Assembly: GCA_020638575.1 (NCBI GenBank)
Contig: JACKIH010000003.1
Span: forward strand, 1,903,501 to 1,967,500
Direction: 5' to 3'
DNA from: Rhodospirillaceae bacterium
GTDB taxonomy: Bacteria; Pseudomonadota; Alphaproteobacteria; DSM-16000; Inquilinaceae
Length of the DNA stretch: 64,000 nucleotides
Shown piece after piece: positions 38,097-46,102 of this stretch; positions within the stretch are counted from its first letter, which is position 1, and every line of letters begins with the position of its first letter. Both the position numbers and the translations under genes were made by a program. The notes beneath the pieces were generated by a model. It was not told the origin of the DNA. It made no database searches and saw only the letters and a list, made by a program, of their open reading frames with translations.

Positions 38097-39635
38097 CTAC
38101 GCCGCCCTTTCCAGCGACCAGGCGACACGCTCCGCAATGAAGCGGGCGAACGGTGCGATATCCTGCCCTGTGCTGGCGCTTTCGAGCGCGGCGAGATAGG
38201 TCTTGCGGTCCTCAACACGGATGACCGTCCAGGGATAGCCCCCTGAGGCGAGCATGGCGTTCATGAGGAACCGCGCCATCCTGCCGTTTCCGTCCGGGTA
38301 GGGATGGATGTAGCCGAACATCCAGTGTCCCAGCACCGCGCGCACGGATGGCTCCGGTTCCCGTTCAAGCAGATCGAACAACGCGGGCATGGCGTCGCGC
38401 ACGGCCTCTTTGCGCGGCGGAACATGCCTGGAGCCCCGCAGGTACACGGCGTCGTTGCGGTAGCCGGCGAGCGCAGACGGCGTAATGAGACCGGCCGTAA
38501 CGCAGGGCTGAAAGAGTTCGCGGTACCAGTCACGGTGCGCGGTGCGGACAAGACCAGCCGCTCCCGCACCCGCGACGATCTCGGCAACGGCAATCTTCAC
38601 AAGCTGGAATGCCTGCCAATAGCCGCGCGCAGCCAGCGCATCGCGGCTGTCGCGGTCGCGTTCAAGATGTTCGGGGTCCCAACCGCCCGATCGCACCCGC
38701 TCAATCAGGTCGGGTGTAACGCGATAGCCCTCAATCGACAGCGAGTGGTAGGCATCGCTCTGGTAGATGTCATCGACGGCGCGCAGATAAGCCGTCCGGT
38801 TCGTCGGCAGACCGGGGCTCCGGGGAAATGCTTCGATGACGGGCGTCCTGAACATCTCCCACATCGCCTGCATGCGCCCGACGATTGGGGCTGCGCCATG
38901 ATCGGTCGCGCCCAAGCTTCGATCTTGAGCGAACGGATCGCTTTCTCGGACATCGTAGCCTGCGGCCTTCATCGCACGGAGAATCTCATCGGCGATTTCC
39001 GGCCGGCCTGCCCGGCGGAAAGCCCCCGCTAGCCGGCCGGCGATGGCCGAGTGTCCTCCGTCAAGCAGGCGCCCGAGAACATCGGACGCATCGCGGACGG
39101 CCGAGAGCACGACCTGTGCTTCAACCGGGCTGCGAACGAAGAAAGCTTCGGGCACCTTGATCAGCGCCGCTTCGGGCGTGAACAGACGCAATCCTTCGTG
39201 CTCTGTCAGATCGTCGGACGGCAGCATGTCCTTCTGTCTCAGGTCATAGAAGGACGTGCCGAAAAGCAGCTCCACGGTGTTGTTCGCACCCCTGGGCGTG
39301 TAGATGATTACCTGTGGGGGAATGACGGAGTTTTCGCCGTGCAGCAGGAGTGATTGCTCCGGCGATAGATGCCACCGCTCACCGAACCGCTCAGCGCAGT
39401 AGGACGCACAGAACTCCCAGAACGAGGCGAACCACGGGGTGGTGTCTCCGGGATCGGAGCCAGGGTTGGAAGACAATAGCCAGCCTTTCATAACCTCCCG
39501 GAGAAACCCGTTCCTGAGCAGGCGCTCCCTGTGGACGCGCGTAAGCTCTCGGGAGCGGAAAATTCGTCTTCCGCCCTGGTGGAGCGCCTCAAGCTGTGCG
39601 AGTGAGGTTGCAAGTTTCTCGTTCGGTGTGGCCAT
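38097..39635 (-). CDS. class II Fic-domain protein (AMPylator)
   Basis: The 512-residue protein has the FIC motif HPYPDGNGRMARF with catalytic His444, plus an inhibitory helix S-x3-E-G with Glu302 (HSLSIEGY) upstream, which defines a class II enzyme. The N-terminal 90 residues look like a winged-helix domain (FRSRELTRVHRERLLRNGFLREVMKGW) as in AbiEi-like and Fic-associated regulators. It would transfer AMP to a protein target and restrain itself. The start at 39635 follows AGGAAACGTCA. A -35/-10 pair lies upstream. No separate antitoxin gene is adjacent, but an unexplained hairpin array is. Confidence 0.88.
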   Translation of the reverse strand: MATPNEKLATSLAQLEALHQGGRRIFRSRELTRVHRERLLRNGFLREVMKGWLLSSNPGSDPGDTTPWFASFWEFCASYCAERFGERWHLSPEQSLLLHGENSVIPPQVIIYTPRGANNTVELLFGTSFYDLRQKDMLPSDDLTEHEGLRLFTPEAALIKVPEAFFVRSPVEAQVVLSAVRDASDVLGRLLDGGHSAIAGRLAGAFRRAGRPEIADEILRAMKAAGYDVRESDPFAQDRSLGATDHGAAPIVGRMQAMWEMFRTPVIEAFPRSPGLPTNRTAYLRAVDDIYQSDAYHSLSIEGYRVTPDLIERVRSGGWDPEHLERDRDSRDALAARGYWQAFQLVKIAVAEIVAGAGAAGLVRTAHRDWYRELFQPCVTAGLITPSALAGYRNDAVYLRGSRHVPPRKEAVRDAMPALFDLLEREPEPSVRAVLGHWMFGYIHPYPDGNGRMARFLMNAMLASGGYPWTVIRVEDRKTYLAALESASTGQDIAPFARFIAERVAWSLERAA

Positions 39636-39688
39636 TGACGTTTCCTGTCTCGAGGTCTCCCAAGTGTTTAGAGATGCGTGCCAACAAG

Positions 39689-39716
39689 TATATAATGCCG
39701 TGAATATACAAGTCAA
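39689..39716 (-). promoter_or_regulatory. promoter of the fic gene with overlapping symmetric elements
   Basis: On the minus strand TTGACT (39716-39711) and TATATA (39694-39689) are 16 bases apart. GTATAT and ATATAC occur within and beside the -10 region as an inverted pair, which could be an operator. The fic ATG lies about 54 bases downstream of the -10. Confidence 0.55.
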
Positions 39717-39851
39717 TAAAGCCGTGATTTGACGCGTCTAAAGCGCTGTGCGATTGCACGTATATTCCGCCGCAAAAAGGCAGATGCCGCCCCGTGAAGA
39801 CGCCGCCAGCGGACAACCGCCCTCCATGGAATGGCCGCCGGGGCGTCAAGA

Positions 39852-40271
39852 GGGGAGAGCGAAAGCCTCTCCTTGGTCGAAGGTCCAGGGGCGCTGATAC
39901 CCCCTGGTGCTGTCCAGGCGGCAGGAGCTTGGTCGTGGTCCATCGGCGAAACGGTGGCGGCATCCGATCCGCGGAGGGTCGGTCTCCATGAAATGGTCAT
40001 GGGGGTATCGGGGGCAGCAGGAACGCTCCCCTGATTGCCGGTCAAGCGGGCAAGCGCTTGTGCATGGTTCGGTGCAGGTGGAGAGGCATATCTCCAGGCC
40101 CTGCGAGTGGGTTCAGGGCGGCGCGATAGCCCCCTGATCGATGGGTGCAGGGAGAGCGAAGTCTCCCGCGAGTGATGGAACGGTGATACGTTCCGATGGC
40201 CCGGAACCTGCTCGATGCGGGTGAAGGGCCATGGCCGGGGGGATGCAACGGGGGGTGCGCAGCGGTCCCCC
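39852..40271. other. array of short hairpins with similar loops, 420 bp
   Basis: At least six stems of 5-9 bp occur with unrelated stem sequences but related plus-strand loops. They are 39854-39872 (loop CGAAAGC), 39885-39907 (CGCTGATAC), 40079-40096 (GGCATA), 40113-40137 (GCGATA, one bulge), 40150-40167 (GCGAAG) and 40177-40194 (GTGATA). Further candidate stems lie at 39964-39982, 39987-40001, 40007-40035 and 40251-40271. Spacers between the later ones share CGAGTGGGT-like text. A 196-codon minus-strand frame spans it but lacks protein-like features. This suggests a structured RNA or protein-binding DNA array rather than a gene. With flanking DNA it accounts for the 752-bp gap 39636-40387. 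Confidence 0.5.
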
Positions 40272-40275
40272 TTGC

Positions 40276-40307
40276 CAAGATGGTTTTGTACTACAAAACA
40301 CATCTTG
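40276..40307. promoter_or_regulatory. 32-bp palindromic site
   Basis: CAAGATG (40276-40282) pairs with CATCTTG (40301-40307), and inside it TTTTGTA (40284-40290) pairs with TACAAAA (40292-40298). The short centre fits a DNA-binding dimer better than an RNA hairpin. It lies at the edge of the hairpin array and downstream of the gene at 40388. Confidence 0.5.
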
Positions 40308-40387
40308 CAAACGTACCAATTGGGGCCGCTGAGCCTGATTGGCAGGCCAGTCCGAGAGCTGACCAGCCTCCCCGACGTCCGGCCAGA

Positions 40388-41248
40388 CTAAGCGATGCTC
40401 AGGGCGGATAGAACCTCCTCATCAAACCGTGGATCGGATGCGGGAAGCACGGCCGTTTCGATCTCCGCAAAGGGCTTCTTCGACCGGAACGCGACGAAGG
40501 GGAAACTCGGATTCTCGCGGCGTCCGCTGATACCCATCATCGTTCCGCTGAGGCGGATGATTGGCAGCGGCCCGTTTAGCGCGTCCTGCCAGGTGTCCGC
40601 CACGTAGAGCTTCACACGCTCCGCGTTCACGCCAAAACCGAACAGGACGAGGTTGGCCGCTGTGAACATGACCGCGCCCTCGTCCGCCTCCAGGATATGC
40701 GCGTCGTGATAGGCATCGTCGATGTAGTCCTGTTCCTCACGGAAGCGGGTGAAACCACCACTCGTCCTGAATAGCAGGCGTGAAACCAGAACCCGGTCGC
40801 GTCGCGCCGGAGTCGTCCAGGCGGGCCGAAAGACCTCAAAGGCACCGTCGAGCTTGCTCAGGTCCTTGGCCAGGGGTTGAGCCAGGCGCACGGCGTTTTC
40901 GGCAGCATAGGCGAGCAAGCCGGACGGAAGCTGTCCTCCGGGTCGGTATAGATTCGTCTGGAAATCCGGCGCACGTTCCAGGAATTCGAAGACTAGACGC
41001 TTTTTGTGAGATTGCGCATTCCTGACGCGCTCAAGTCCCTCCTGTTGCCATCGGACCAGAGTAGAAGACGTGATAAGGGTAGCATTGCGACTGTGCGCGG
41101 TGCCCATACGAGCCTTATTTGTCGAAACGGCGCTTGGGCAAGCATTCAACGCCCCGGCCAGACGCTCAAGTGCTCCTTTCTCGCCAGCAAGGGTGCTCAG
41201 AGCCTCCAAGAGGTTCCTGTTGTTCTCTTCGGTTTCTGACCACGGCAT
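40388..41248 (-). CDS. unknown protein, 286 residues
   Basis: The product starts MPWSETEENNRNLLEALSTL. Residues 15-45 may form a helix-turn-helix (EKGALERLAGALNACPSAVST). The remaining domain is mixed, with YIDDAYHDAHILEADEGAVMFTAANLVLFGF and VAFRSKKPFAEIETAV. A near-perfect 30-bp palindrome sits just upstream of the start codon and suggests autoregulation. I do not recognise the family. An upstream frame extends to 41482 but crosses the palindrome and is rejected. Confidence 0.6.
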   Translation of the reverse strand: MPWSETEENNRNLLEALSTLAGEKGALERLAGALNACPSAVSTNKARMGTAHSRNATLITSSTLVRWQQEGLERVRNAQSHKKRLVFEFLERAPDFQTNLYRPGGQLPSGLLAYAAENAVRLAQPLAKDLSKLDGAFEVFRPAWTTPARRDRVLVSRLLFRTSGGFTRFREEQDYIDDAYHDAHILEADEGAVMFTAANLVLFGFGVNAERVKLYVADTWQDALNGPLPIIRLSGTMMGISGRRENPSFPFVAFRSKKPFAEIETAVLPASDPRFDEEVLSALSIA

Positions 41249-41263
41249 CCCGCACCGGTTCCC

Positions 41264-41293
41264 GCAAATCTCTGCATCGATGCGGAGATTTGC
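41264..41293. promoter_or_regulatory. 30-bp near-perfect palindrome
   Basis: GCAAATCTCTGCATC (41264-41278) and GATGCGGAGATTTGC (41279-41293) are reverse complements at 14 of 15 positions, with no spacer. It lies 16 bases before the minus-strand start at 41248 and about 120 bases before the divergent small gene at 41412, a typical place for an operator. Confidence 0.65.
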
Positions 41294-41411
41294 ACGGATG
41301 TTGCGGATAAAAAAGTGCAGTTCTCTGCGTAGTTCCCCTTTCCGGCGACGCAAATATGCCGAGTACCGAAGCCGTGAATTGGCTTCGCACTGCGAAACAG
41401 AGGGAACTGCG

Positions 41412-41603
41412 ATGAATAAGGAAACCCAGCAGGCGTACCAGGTTGGCAGGTACTCGACGGGTACCGTCAACACGAACGGCATGACCTACCAGCAGAGGCA
41501 GCAGATCGACGCTGCCTTCAATGCCGGTCGCAGGGATGCCGGCTCCTCGAACACCGGATTCTCGAACAACGGCTTCAAGAACACCGGTCAGAACGGGAGG
41601 TAG
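41412..41603 (+). CDS. small polar protein of the transfer region, 63 residues
   Basis: The ATG follows AGAGGGAACTGCG. The product (MNKETQQAYQVGRYSTG..., then TYQQRQQIDAAFNAGRRD and a GFSNNGFKNTGQNG tail) is glutamine- and asparagine-rich with no membrane helix. It precedes the second coupling-protein gene by about 140 bases on the same strand, so a transfer-related role is possible. Family unknown. Confidence 0.55.
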   Translation: MNKETQQAYQVGRYSTGTVNTNGMTYQQRQQIDAAFNAGRRDAGSSNTGFSNNGFKNTGQNGR

Positions 41604-41741
41604 TCCCGATTGGTCAACTGGCAGGGCGGCCACGGGCCGCCCTGTCTTTCACCATCGTCAAAGCGAGCGGCTGCCAAGTGGCGGGCGCACGGAATCTGAA
41701 ACAAGCGGCTCCGAGAGTGCCGATCGCACGAGGGACGTGTC

Positions 41742-43421
41742 ATGGCCAATCATACCCGGAAAAGAGGATCGCCGGCCGTCGGTCTGCTTGTCGGCGTCTC
41801 GTTCTTCGCGCTCGCCACCTATTGGCCCGAGCTTACCGGCGCGCACCCGACTGCTGCAGACGAACTCTATTTGGGGTTCTTCAAGTTCATAGGCGTGCTG
41901 GCAGGTCTCGGCGGACTGGCCGGATACTACAGGGCCTGGAGACAGCGCGAACTGCGCAAGACGGCCGAAACCGCCTCCGGCGTGTTCGGCACAGCAGCCT
42001 TTGCCACGCTCGACGACTGTTCGCGGGGCGGACTGCTCAATCCGGGCGGGCTCTATCTTGGGCTGCTGGACGGGCAGCCTCTCTTCTACAGCGGCAAGGC
42101 GCACCTGCTGACCGCCGCGCCCGCCCGCCAGGGCAAGGGCATCAATGTCGTGATCCCGAACCTGCTCCACTTCCAGGGCTCGGTGTTCGTCACCGATCCG
42201 AAGGGGGAGCTGGCGGCGGTCACGGCTGCGCATCGCGCCCAGCGTCTCGGTCAGAAGGTCCATGTTCTCAACCCCTGGGGGCTGCATGGCCTGCCAATGG
42301 ACCGTTTCAACCCCTTGCAGCCCCTGATCGAGGCGGCAGGCGATCCTGCACTGGTGCGGGGAATAGCCGACGAAGCCAGGGCGCTGGCGCTGCAACTGGT
42401 GCCGGAACCGGAAGACCCGCGGAACCGCTTCTTCCGGGAGGGTGCGCGCATGATCCTGCGCGCGGTGATGCTGCACCTCGCCACGCGCGGCGCACCGGAA
42501 CACTGCACCCTGCCGGAAATGTGGCGGGTGGTGTCCAGCGGGACCCGCATTGAGGCGACCGTTCGCGAGATGGTGGCGTCCGTCGCCCTGTTCGGCGTGG
42601 TCGCCGACATGGGGCGGGACCTGGCAAACCAGATCGACGACAACGCCGAGCAGTTCGCCGACTTTCGCCAGGGCGCGGTGCAGGCGCTCGACATCTTCGA
42701 TCCGGTGGGCTGGCTCGGCGATGCCGTCAGCGGTTCCGATGTGGACTTGAAGGACCTGAAGGAAGGCAAGGCGAGCATCTATCTGGTCATCCCGCAGGAC
42801 AGGATCGCGACCCACGGAACCTGGCTTGGCCTTGTTACCGCGCAAGCGATCCGGGCGGTCGCGCGATCCACAGGCAAGACCGAAGTGCTGTTCATGCTCG
42901 ACGAGTTCGCGAACATGGGCAGGCTTTCGGGGCTCGCGGAAAGCCTGACGGCGCTTCCCGGTCTCGGGGTGCGCGTCTGGGCCTTCGTCCAGGAACTGTC
43001 CGAACTGATCCGGCTCTATGGGCCGCATACGGCGCGGACCGTGCTGTCGCAGGCCGAGGTGAAGCAGTTCTTCGCCGTGCAGGACGACCAGCTTGCCAGG
43101 ACCCTGTCCATGGCCCTGGGCCAGCAGACGGTGAAGACGAGGAACTTCAATCTCGGCCGGTTCGACGACGATGAGATCGGCGAGAGCCTGAGCGAGACCG
43201 GCAGGCCGCTGATGGCCGCCGATGAAATCCGGCTGATGAGCGCTGACGAACAGCTTCTGCTCGTGAAGGCGCTACCACCGATCAAAGCACAGCGGCTGCC
43301 GTTCTGGTTCGTCGCGCCGTGGGCGTCCTGGGCGGCCCCCAACCCGATTGAAGGAGCGTATCCGCAGCCCAAGGCGCATCTGCGTCTTGCCTACCGCCGA
43401 AAGGACAAGAGCGATGAGTGA
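41742..43421 (+). CDS. VirD4/TraG-family type IV coupling protein, membrane-anchored
   Basis: The 559-residue protein has two N-terminal transmembrane helices (VGLLVGVSFFALATYW and FFKFIGVLAGLGGLAGYY). It then has Walker A APARQGKGINVVIPN, VTDPKGELAAVTAAHR, Walker B VLFMLDEFANMG and conserved WAFVQELSELIRLYG. It is the standard layout of VirD4 substrate receptors, unlike the other coupling protein at 32233. It overlaps the next small gene by 8 bases. It should dock a relaxase-DNA complex to a mating pore supplied elsewhere. Confidence 0.9.
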   Translation: MANHTRKRGSPAVGLLVGVSFFALATYWPELTGAHPTAADELYLGFFKFIGVLAGLGGLAGYYRAWRQRELRKTAETASGVFGTAAFATLDDCSRGGLLNPGGLYLGLLDGQPLFYSGKAHLLTAAPARQGKGINVVIPNLLHFQGSVFVTDPKGELAAVTAAHRAQRLGQKVHVLNPWGLHGLPMDRFNPLQPLIEAAGDPALVRGIADEARALALQLVPEPEDPRNRFFREGARMILRAVMLHLATRGAPEHCTLPEMWRVVSSGTRIEATVREMVASVALFGVVADMGRDLANQIDDNAEQFADFRQGAVQALDIFDPVGWLGDAVSGSDVDLKDLKEGKASIYLVIPQDRIATHGTWLGLVTAQAIRAVARSTGKTEVLFMLDEFANMGRLSGLAESLTALPGLGVRVWAFVQELSELIRLYGPHTARTVLSQAEVKQFFAVQDDQLARTLSMALGQQTVKTRNFNLGRFDDDEIGESLSETGRPLMAADEIRLMSADEQLLLVKALPPIKAQRLPFWFVAPWASWAAPNPIEGAYPQPKAHLRLAYRRKDKSDE

Positions 43422-43758
43422 GTTTGAGATCGAAGTCGTCGGCGCGGAACGGCGGCCGAAGCCTGAGAGGCAGCCGACCGGCTTGCTCAGGAAAGCCCTG
43501 CGGCTCCTGCGCGCCCTGCTCATGCGCCCGCGCGCGCTGATCCTCTCTGGCCTGGCAGCGTTCGTCCTGTTCGTCGGAACGCCGCACATCGGCTGGGACT
43601 ACCAGTGCCGCTACCGGTCCGGTCCGGGCGAGCCGTGCGAGTCAGCGGAATACTGCGCGTATTACGGCATCCGGGGGCGACGGGTCGTTTTCCCGGCGTC
43701 TGGACAGAGCTGCAAGCTCATCACGTTTCTGCCGCTCGATTGGGACCGGCTTCTTTAG
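43414..43758 (+). CDS. small single-pass membrane protein next to the coupling protein
   Basis: The 114-residue product starts MSEFEIEVVGAERRPKP and has a basic arginine-rich segment and one helix (ALILSGLAAFVLFVG). An external cysteine-rich region follows (YQCRYRSGPGEPCESAEYCAYYGIRG...SCKLI) with five cysteines. It overlaps the coupling-protein stop codon. It may be an inner-membrane transfer accessory. Function unknown. Confidence 0.65.
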   Translation: MSEFEIEVVGAERRPKPERQPTGLLRKALRLLRALLMRPRALILSGLAAFVLFVGTPHIGWDYQCRYRSGPGEPCESAEYCAYYGIRGRRVVFPASGQSCKLITFLPLDWDRLL

Positions 43759-43769
43759 GGGAGGGTCAG

Positions 43770-44081
43770 ATGACCGCAAAACGGAACAATGCGCACCGGC
43801 GCAACGGCACGCGGTTCTCCGGCGATGGCTGCACCGTGTTTGTGAAGCTCCGGGTGGATCGGCGGGGCTACGAGTTCGCACGTTCCTGGTCCGCGCTCCA
43901 TGCACCAGCCTTTCCAGACGGGACCGCAGAGGATCAGCTCGAAGGCTATCTCAACGCGGCTCTCCTGGCACACATGGACGATTTGGACTGGATCGCACCG
44001 TCCGAGATCGAAGCCCTTTACCCGAACCAAGAGAAGGGGCGTTTGGAGCGCGACGACCTGGACGACGATATCCCGTTCTAG
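43770..44081 (+). CDS. small soluble protein in the transfer operon, 103 residues
   Basis: The ATG follows GGGGAGGGTCAG, a strong ribosome site. The product has a basic N-terminus (TAKRNNAHRRNGTRF) and an acidic end (EKGRLERDDLDDDIPF). It continues the coupling-protein operon with a 14-base gap. No recognised domain. Confidence 0.55.
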   Translation: MTAKRNNAHRRNGTRFSGDGCTVFVKLRVDRRGYEFARSWSALHAPAFPDGTAEDQLEGYLNAALLAHMDDLDWIAPSEIEALYPNQEKGRLERDDLDDDIPF

Positions 44082-44120
44082 GTTGGTAATCCGACGCCGA
44101 AAGGGTTCCGTCTATTTGTC

Positions 44121-44145
44121 AGTATACTACCTTAGGTGGTATACT
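44121..44145. promoter_or_regulatory. 25-bp inverted repeat upstream of the recombinase operon
   Basis: AGTATACTACC (44121-44131) and GGTGGTATACT (44135-44145) are reverse complements at 10 of 11 positions around TTA. It lies about 18 bases before the start of the gene upstream of the serine recombinase, in AT-rich DNA, and is probably an operator for that operon. Confidence 0.55.
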
Positions 44146-44162
44146 AAAGATTGAGGTGCAAA

Positions 44163-44537
44163 ATGTCCTACGATGGCAAGAACAACAGAAACAAAAGTGG
44201 CTCCGATACCTTAGAGAATCGCAGCCTGGGCGACAGCTTCGATCTGCCGGCCCGGCCGATCATGACTATCGATCTGGAGAAATACCAGTCGCTGCTCGAC
44301 GACCCTCGCCTGAGTGACGAGCACAAGGAGGAGTTCCTCGAGGCCCTTTGGTCTATCGTCGTGGCGTTCGTCGAACTCGGCTTTGGCGTTCACCCGTTGC
44401 AGGAAGTCTGTGAACAGAATCAGCCTACCGACGAGAAAACGTCAAAAGATGCGTTCGATCTGGTAAGATCGGAGGAATCAGAGTCAGACAAAACATCAAC
44501 AGATTTAGGCCCTCCGGGCGGTCTGGAGGCAAAATGA
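44163..44537 (+). CDS. small protein cotranscribed with the serine recombinase
   Basis: The 124-residue product follows GAGGTGCAAA. It has a polar N-terminus, a central helix (SDEHKEEFLEALWSIVVAFVELGFGVHPLQEVCEQN) and an acidic tail. It overlaps the recombinase start by ATGA, so the two are translationally coupled. It could be a recombination directionality or regulatory factor, but no motif shows this. Confidence 0.6.
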   Translation: MSYDGKNNRNKSGSDTLENRSLGDSFDLPARPIMTIDLEKYQSLLDDPRLSDEHKEEFLEALWSIVVAFVELGFGVHPLQEVCEQNQPTDEKTSKDAFDLVRSEESESDKTSTDLGPPGGLEAK

Positions 44538-46102
44538 ATAGTTACGAACGGCCGGATCAGGAAGTCAGCAAGGCAGTCATCTATTGCCGCGTGTCGAGCG
44601 CAAAGCAGACGGTGCGCGGCGATGGCCTTGGCTCCCAGGAAACCCGGTGCCGCGAGTACGCGAAGTACAAAGGATATGAGGTTGTCGAGGTGTTCCGCGA
44701 CGACATGTCGGGAAGCATGACGACCCGCCCCGGAATGCAGACGATGCTGGCCTTCCTGGGCAAAAGGCGGAAAGAGCCTCATGCCGTCATCATTGACGAC
44801 ATCAGCCGCCTCGCGCGCGGCCTGAGGGCCCATTTCGAACTGCGGGTGAAGATCGGGAATGCCGGGGGCGTTCTGGTCAGCCCCTCAATCGAGTTTGGCG
44901 AGGATTCGGACTCCCAGCTTGTCGAGAATCTGCTGGCGTCGGTATCCCAGCACCAGCGGCAGAAGAACGGCGAGCAGACCGTAAACCGTATGCGCGCGCG
45001 GATGCAGAACGGCTACTGGGTCTTCCAGGCCCCGGTCGGCTACCGCTATGAGCGCAGCAGCGGGCATGGGAAGATTCTGGTTTGTGACGAGCCGAACGCT
45101 TCGGTGCTCCGGGAGGCACTGGAAGGCTATGCCTGCGGGCGCTTTGAGACCCAGGTTGAGGTCAAGCGCTTCCTGGAACGCCAGCCGTCCTTTCCGAAGG
45201 AGCTTCCGAACGGTGAAATTCGCAATCAGCGCGTCCACGATCTGCTGACGCGCGTGATCTATGCCGGGTATGTCGTGGCACCTGACTGGGGCGTCGGGCT
45301 CCGCAAGGGGCATCACGAGGCCCTCATCAGCTTCACCACGTTCGAGAAGATTCAGGCGCGGCTGAAAGGCACTGCCAAGGCTCCCGCGCGCAAGGACATC
45401 AGCGCGGACTTCCCGTTGCGCGGCTTCATCCTGTGCAATGACTGTGGCAAGCCGCTCACCGCATGCTGGTCGCAGGGCAAGACCCAGAAATATCCCTACT
45501 ATCTCTGCCCAACGAAGGGCTGCCCGAGCTATCGCAAGTCGATCAGGCGCGAAGAGCTTGAAGGGGAGTTCGAAGGCATTCTCCAGCGCCTGGAGCCGTC
45601 AAAGAATCTGTTCCGGCTGGTCAAAGCCATGTTTCAGGACGCCTGGGACATGCGCTTCCAGCAGGCGGCACAGAGCGCTGTCGCCATCAAGGCGAAAATC
45701 CGCAACGTTGAAACGCAGATCGACCAGTTGCTCGACCGGATCGTCGAGGCGACCAGTGACTCGGTCGTTTCGGCCTACGAGAAGCGGATCGCGAAGCTGG
45801 AGCGCGAGAAGGTGCTACTCCTGGAAAACCTGTCTCGAACGGGCAAGCCCAGGCATACCTTGGAGGAGTCGTTCGAACACGCCATGCGGTTCCTCGCAAA
45901 CCCTTGGAAAATATGGAATAAAGACGATCTGATCATGAAGAAAACGGTCCTCAGACTGGCATTTGTAGAGCCTTTGCCCTACTGCCGGAAACGAGGACTT
46001 CGAACACCAAATCTCGCCTTTCCTTTCAAGGCGTTAGGTGACTTTTGCAGTGGCAAATGCGAGATGGCGCGCCCAAGAGGATTCGAACCCCTAACCTCCT
46101 GA
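44534..46102 (+). CDS. large serine recombinase (integrase) of the island
   Basis: The 522-residue enzyme has a resolvase domain with nucleophile Ser21 (VIYCRVSSAKQ) and the IDDISRLARG helix. The recombinase domain follows, and a zinc ribbon (CNDCGKPLTACWSQGKTQ...CPTKGC) precedes a coiled coil (RNVETQIDQLLDRIVEATSD). Such proteins integrate elements between attP and attB. Its last residues (MARPRGFEPLTS) are encoded within the tRNA-Arg gene, so the C-terminus is created by integration. It is the likely agent of island insertion. Confidence 0.92.
   Translation: MNSYERPDQEVSKAVIYCRVSSAKQTVRGDGLGSQETRCREYAKYKGYEVVEVFRDDMSGSMTTRPGMQTMLAFLGKRRKEPHAVIIDDISRLARGLRAHFELRVKIGNAGGVLVSPSIEFGEDSDSQLVENLLASVSQHQRQKNGEQTVNRMRARMQNGYWVFQAPVGYRYERSSGHGKILVCDEPNASVLREALEGYACGRFETQVEVKRFLERQPSFPKELPNGEIRNQRVHDLLTRVIYAGYVVAPDWGVGLRKGHHEALISFTTFEKIQARLKGTAKAPARKDISADFPLRGFILCNDCGKPLTACWSQGKTQKYPYYLCPTKGCPSYRKSIRREELEGEFEGILQRLEPSKNLFRLVKAMFQDAWDMRFQQAAQSAVAIKAKIRNVETQIDQLLDRIVEATSDSVVSAYEKRIAKLEREKVLLLENLSRTGKPRHTLEESFEHAMRFLANPWKIWNKDDLIMKKTVLRLAFVEPLPYCRKRGLRTPNLAFPFKALGDFCSGKCEMARPRGFEPLTS

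Larger units (their letters stand above)
20390..46075. mobile_element. composite mobilizable island inserted at the 3' end of tRNA-Arg
   Basis: The right edge is the tRNA-Arg gene, into whose 3' end the serine recombinase gene runs. The left edge is placed at an 11-base copy of the tRNA 3' end (20390-20400), which is a tentative match. Cargo includes relaxase and mobC, two coupling proteins, recombinases, an IS, toxin-antitoxin and abortive-infection-like genes and low-GC unknown genes, none of which fit the flanking housekeeping DNA. No mating-pore genes are present, so it would need a helper for transfer. A tyrosine-integrase remnant at 37.1-37.4 kb suggests fusion of two elements. Confidence 0.7.

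Noticed and set aside
39713..40303. 196-codon minus-strand open frame over the hairpin array
   Set aside because: The start coincides with a palindrome, there is no ribosome site, the product is a proline/arginine/serine mix without domain features, and the region is filled with hairpins.
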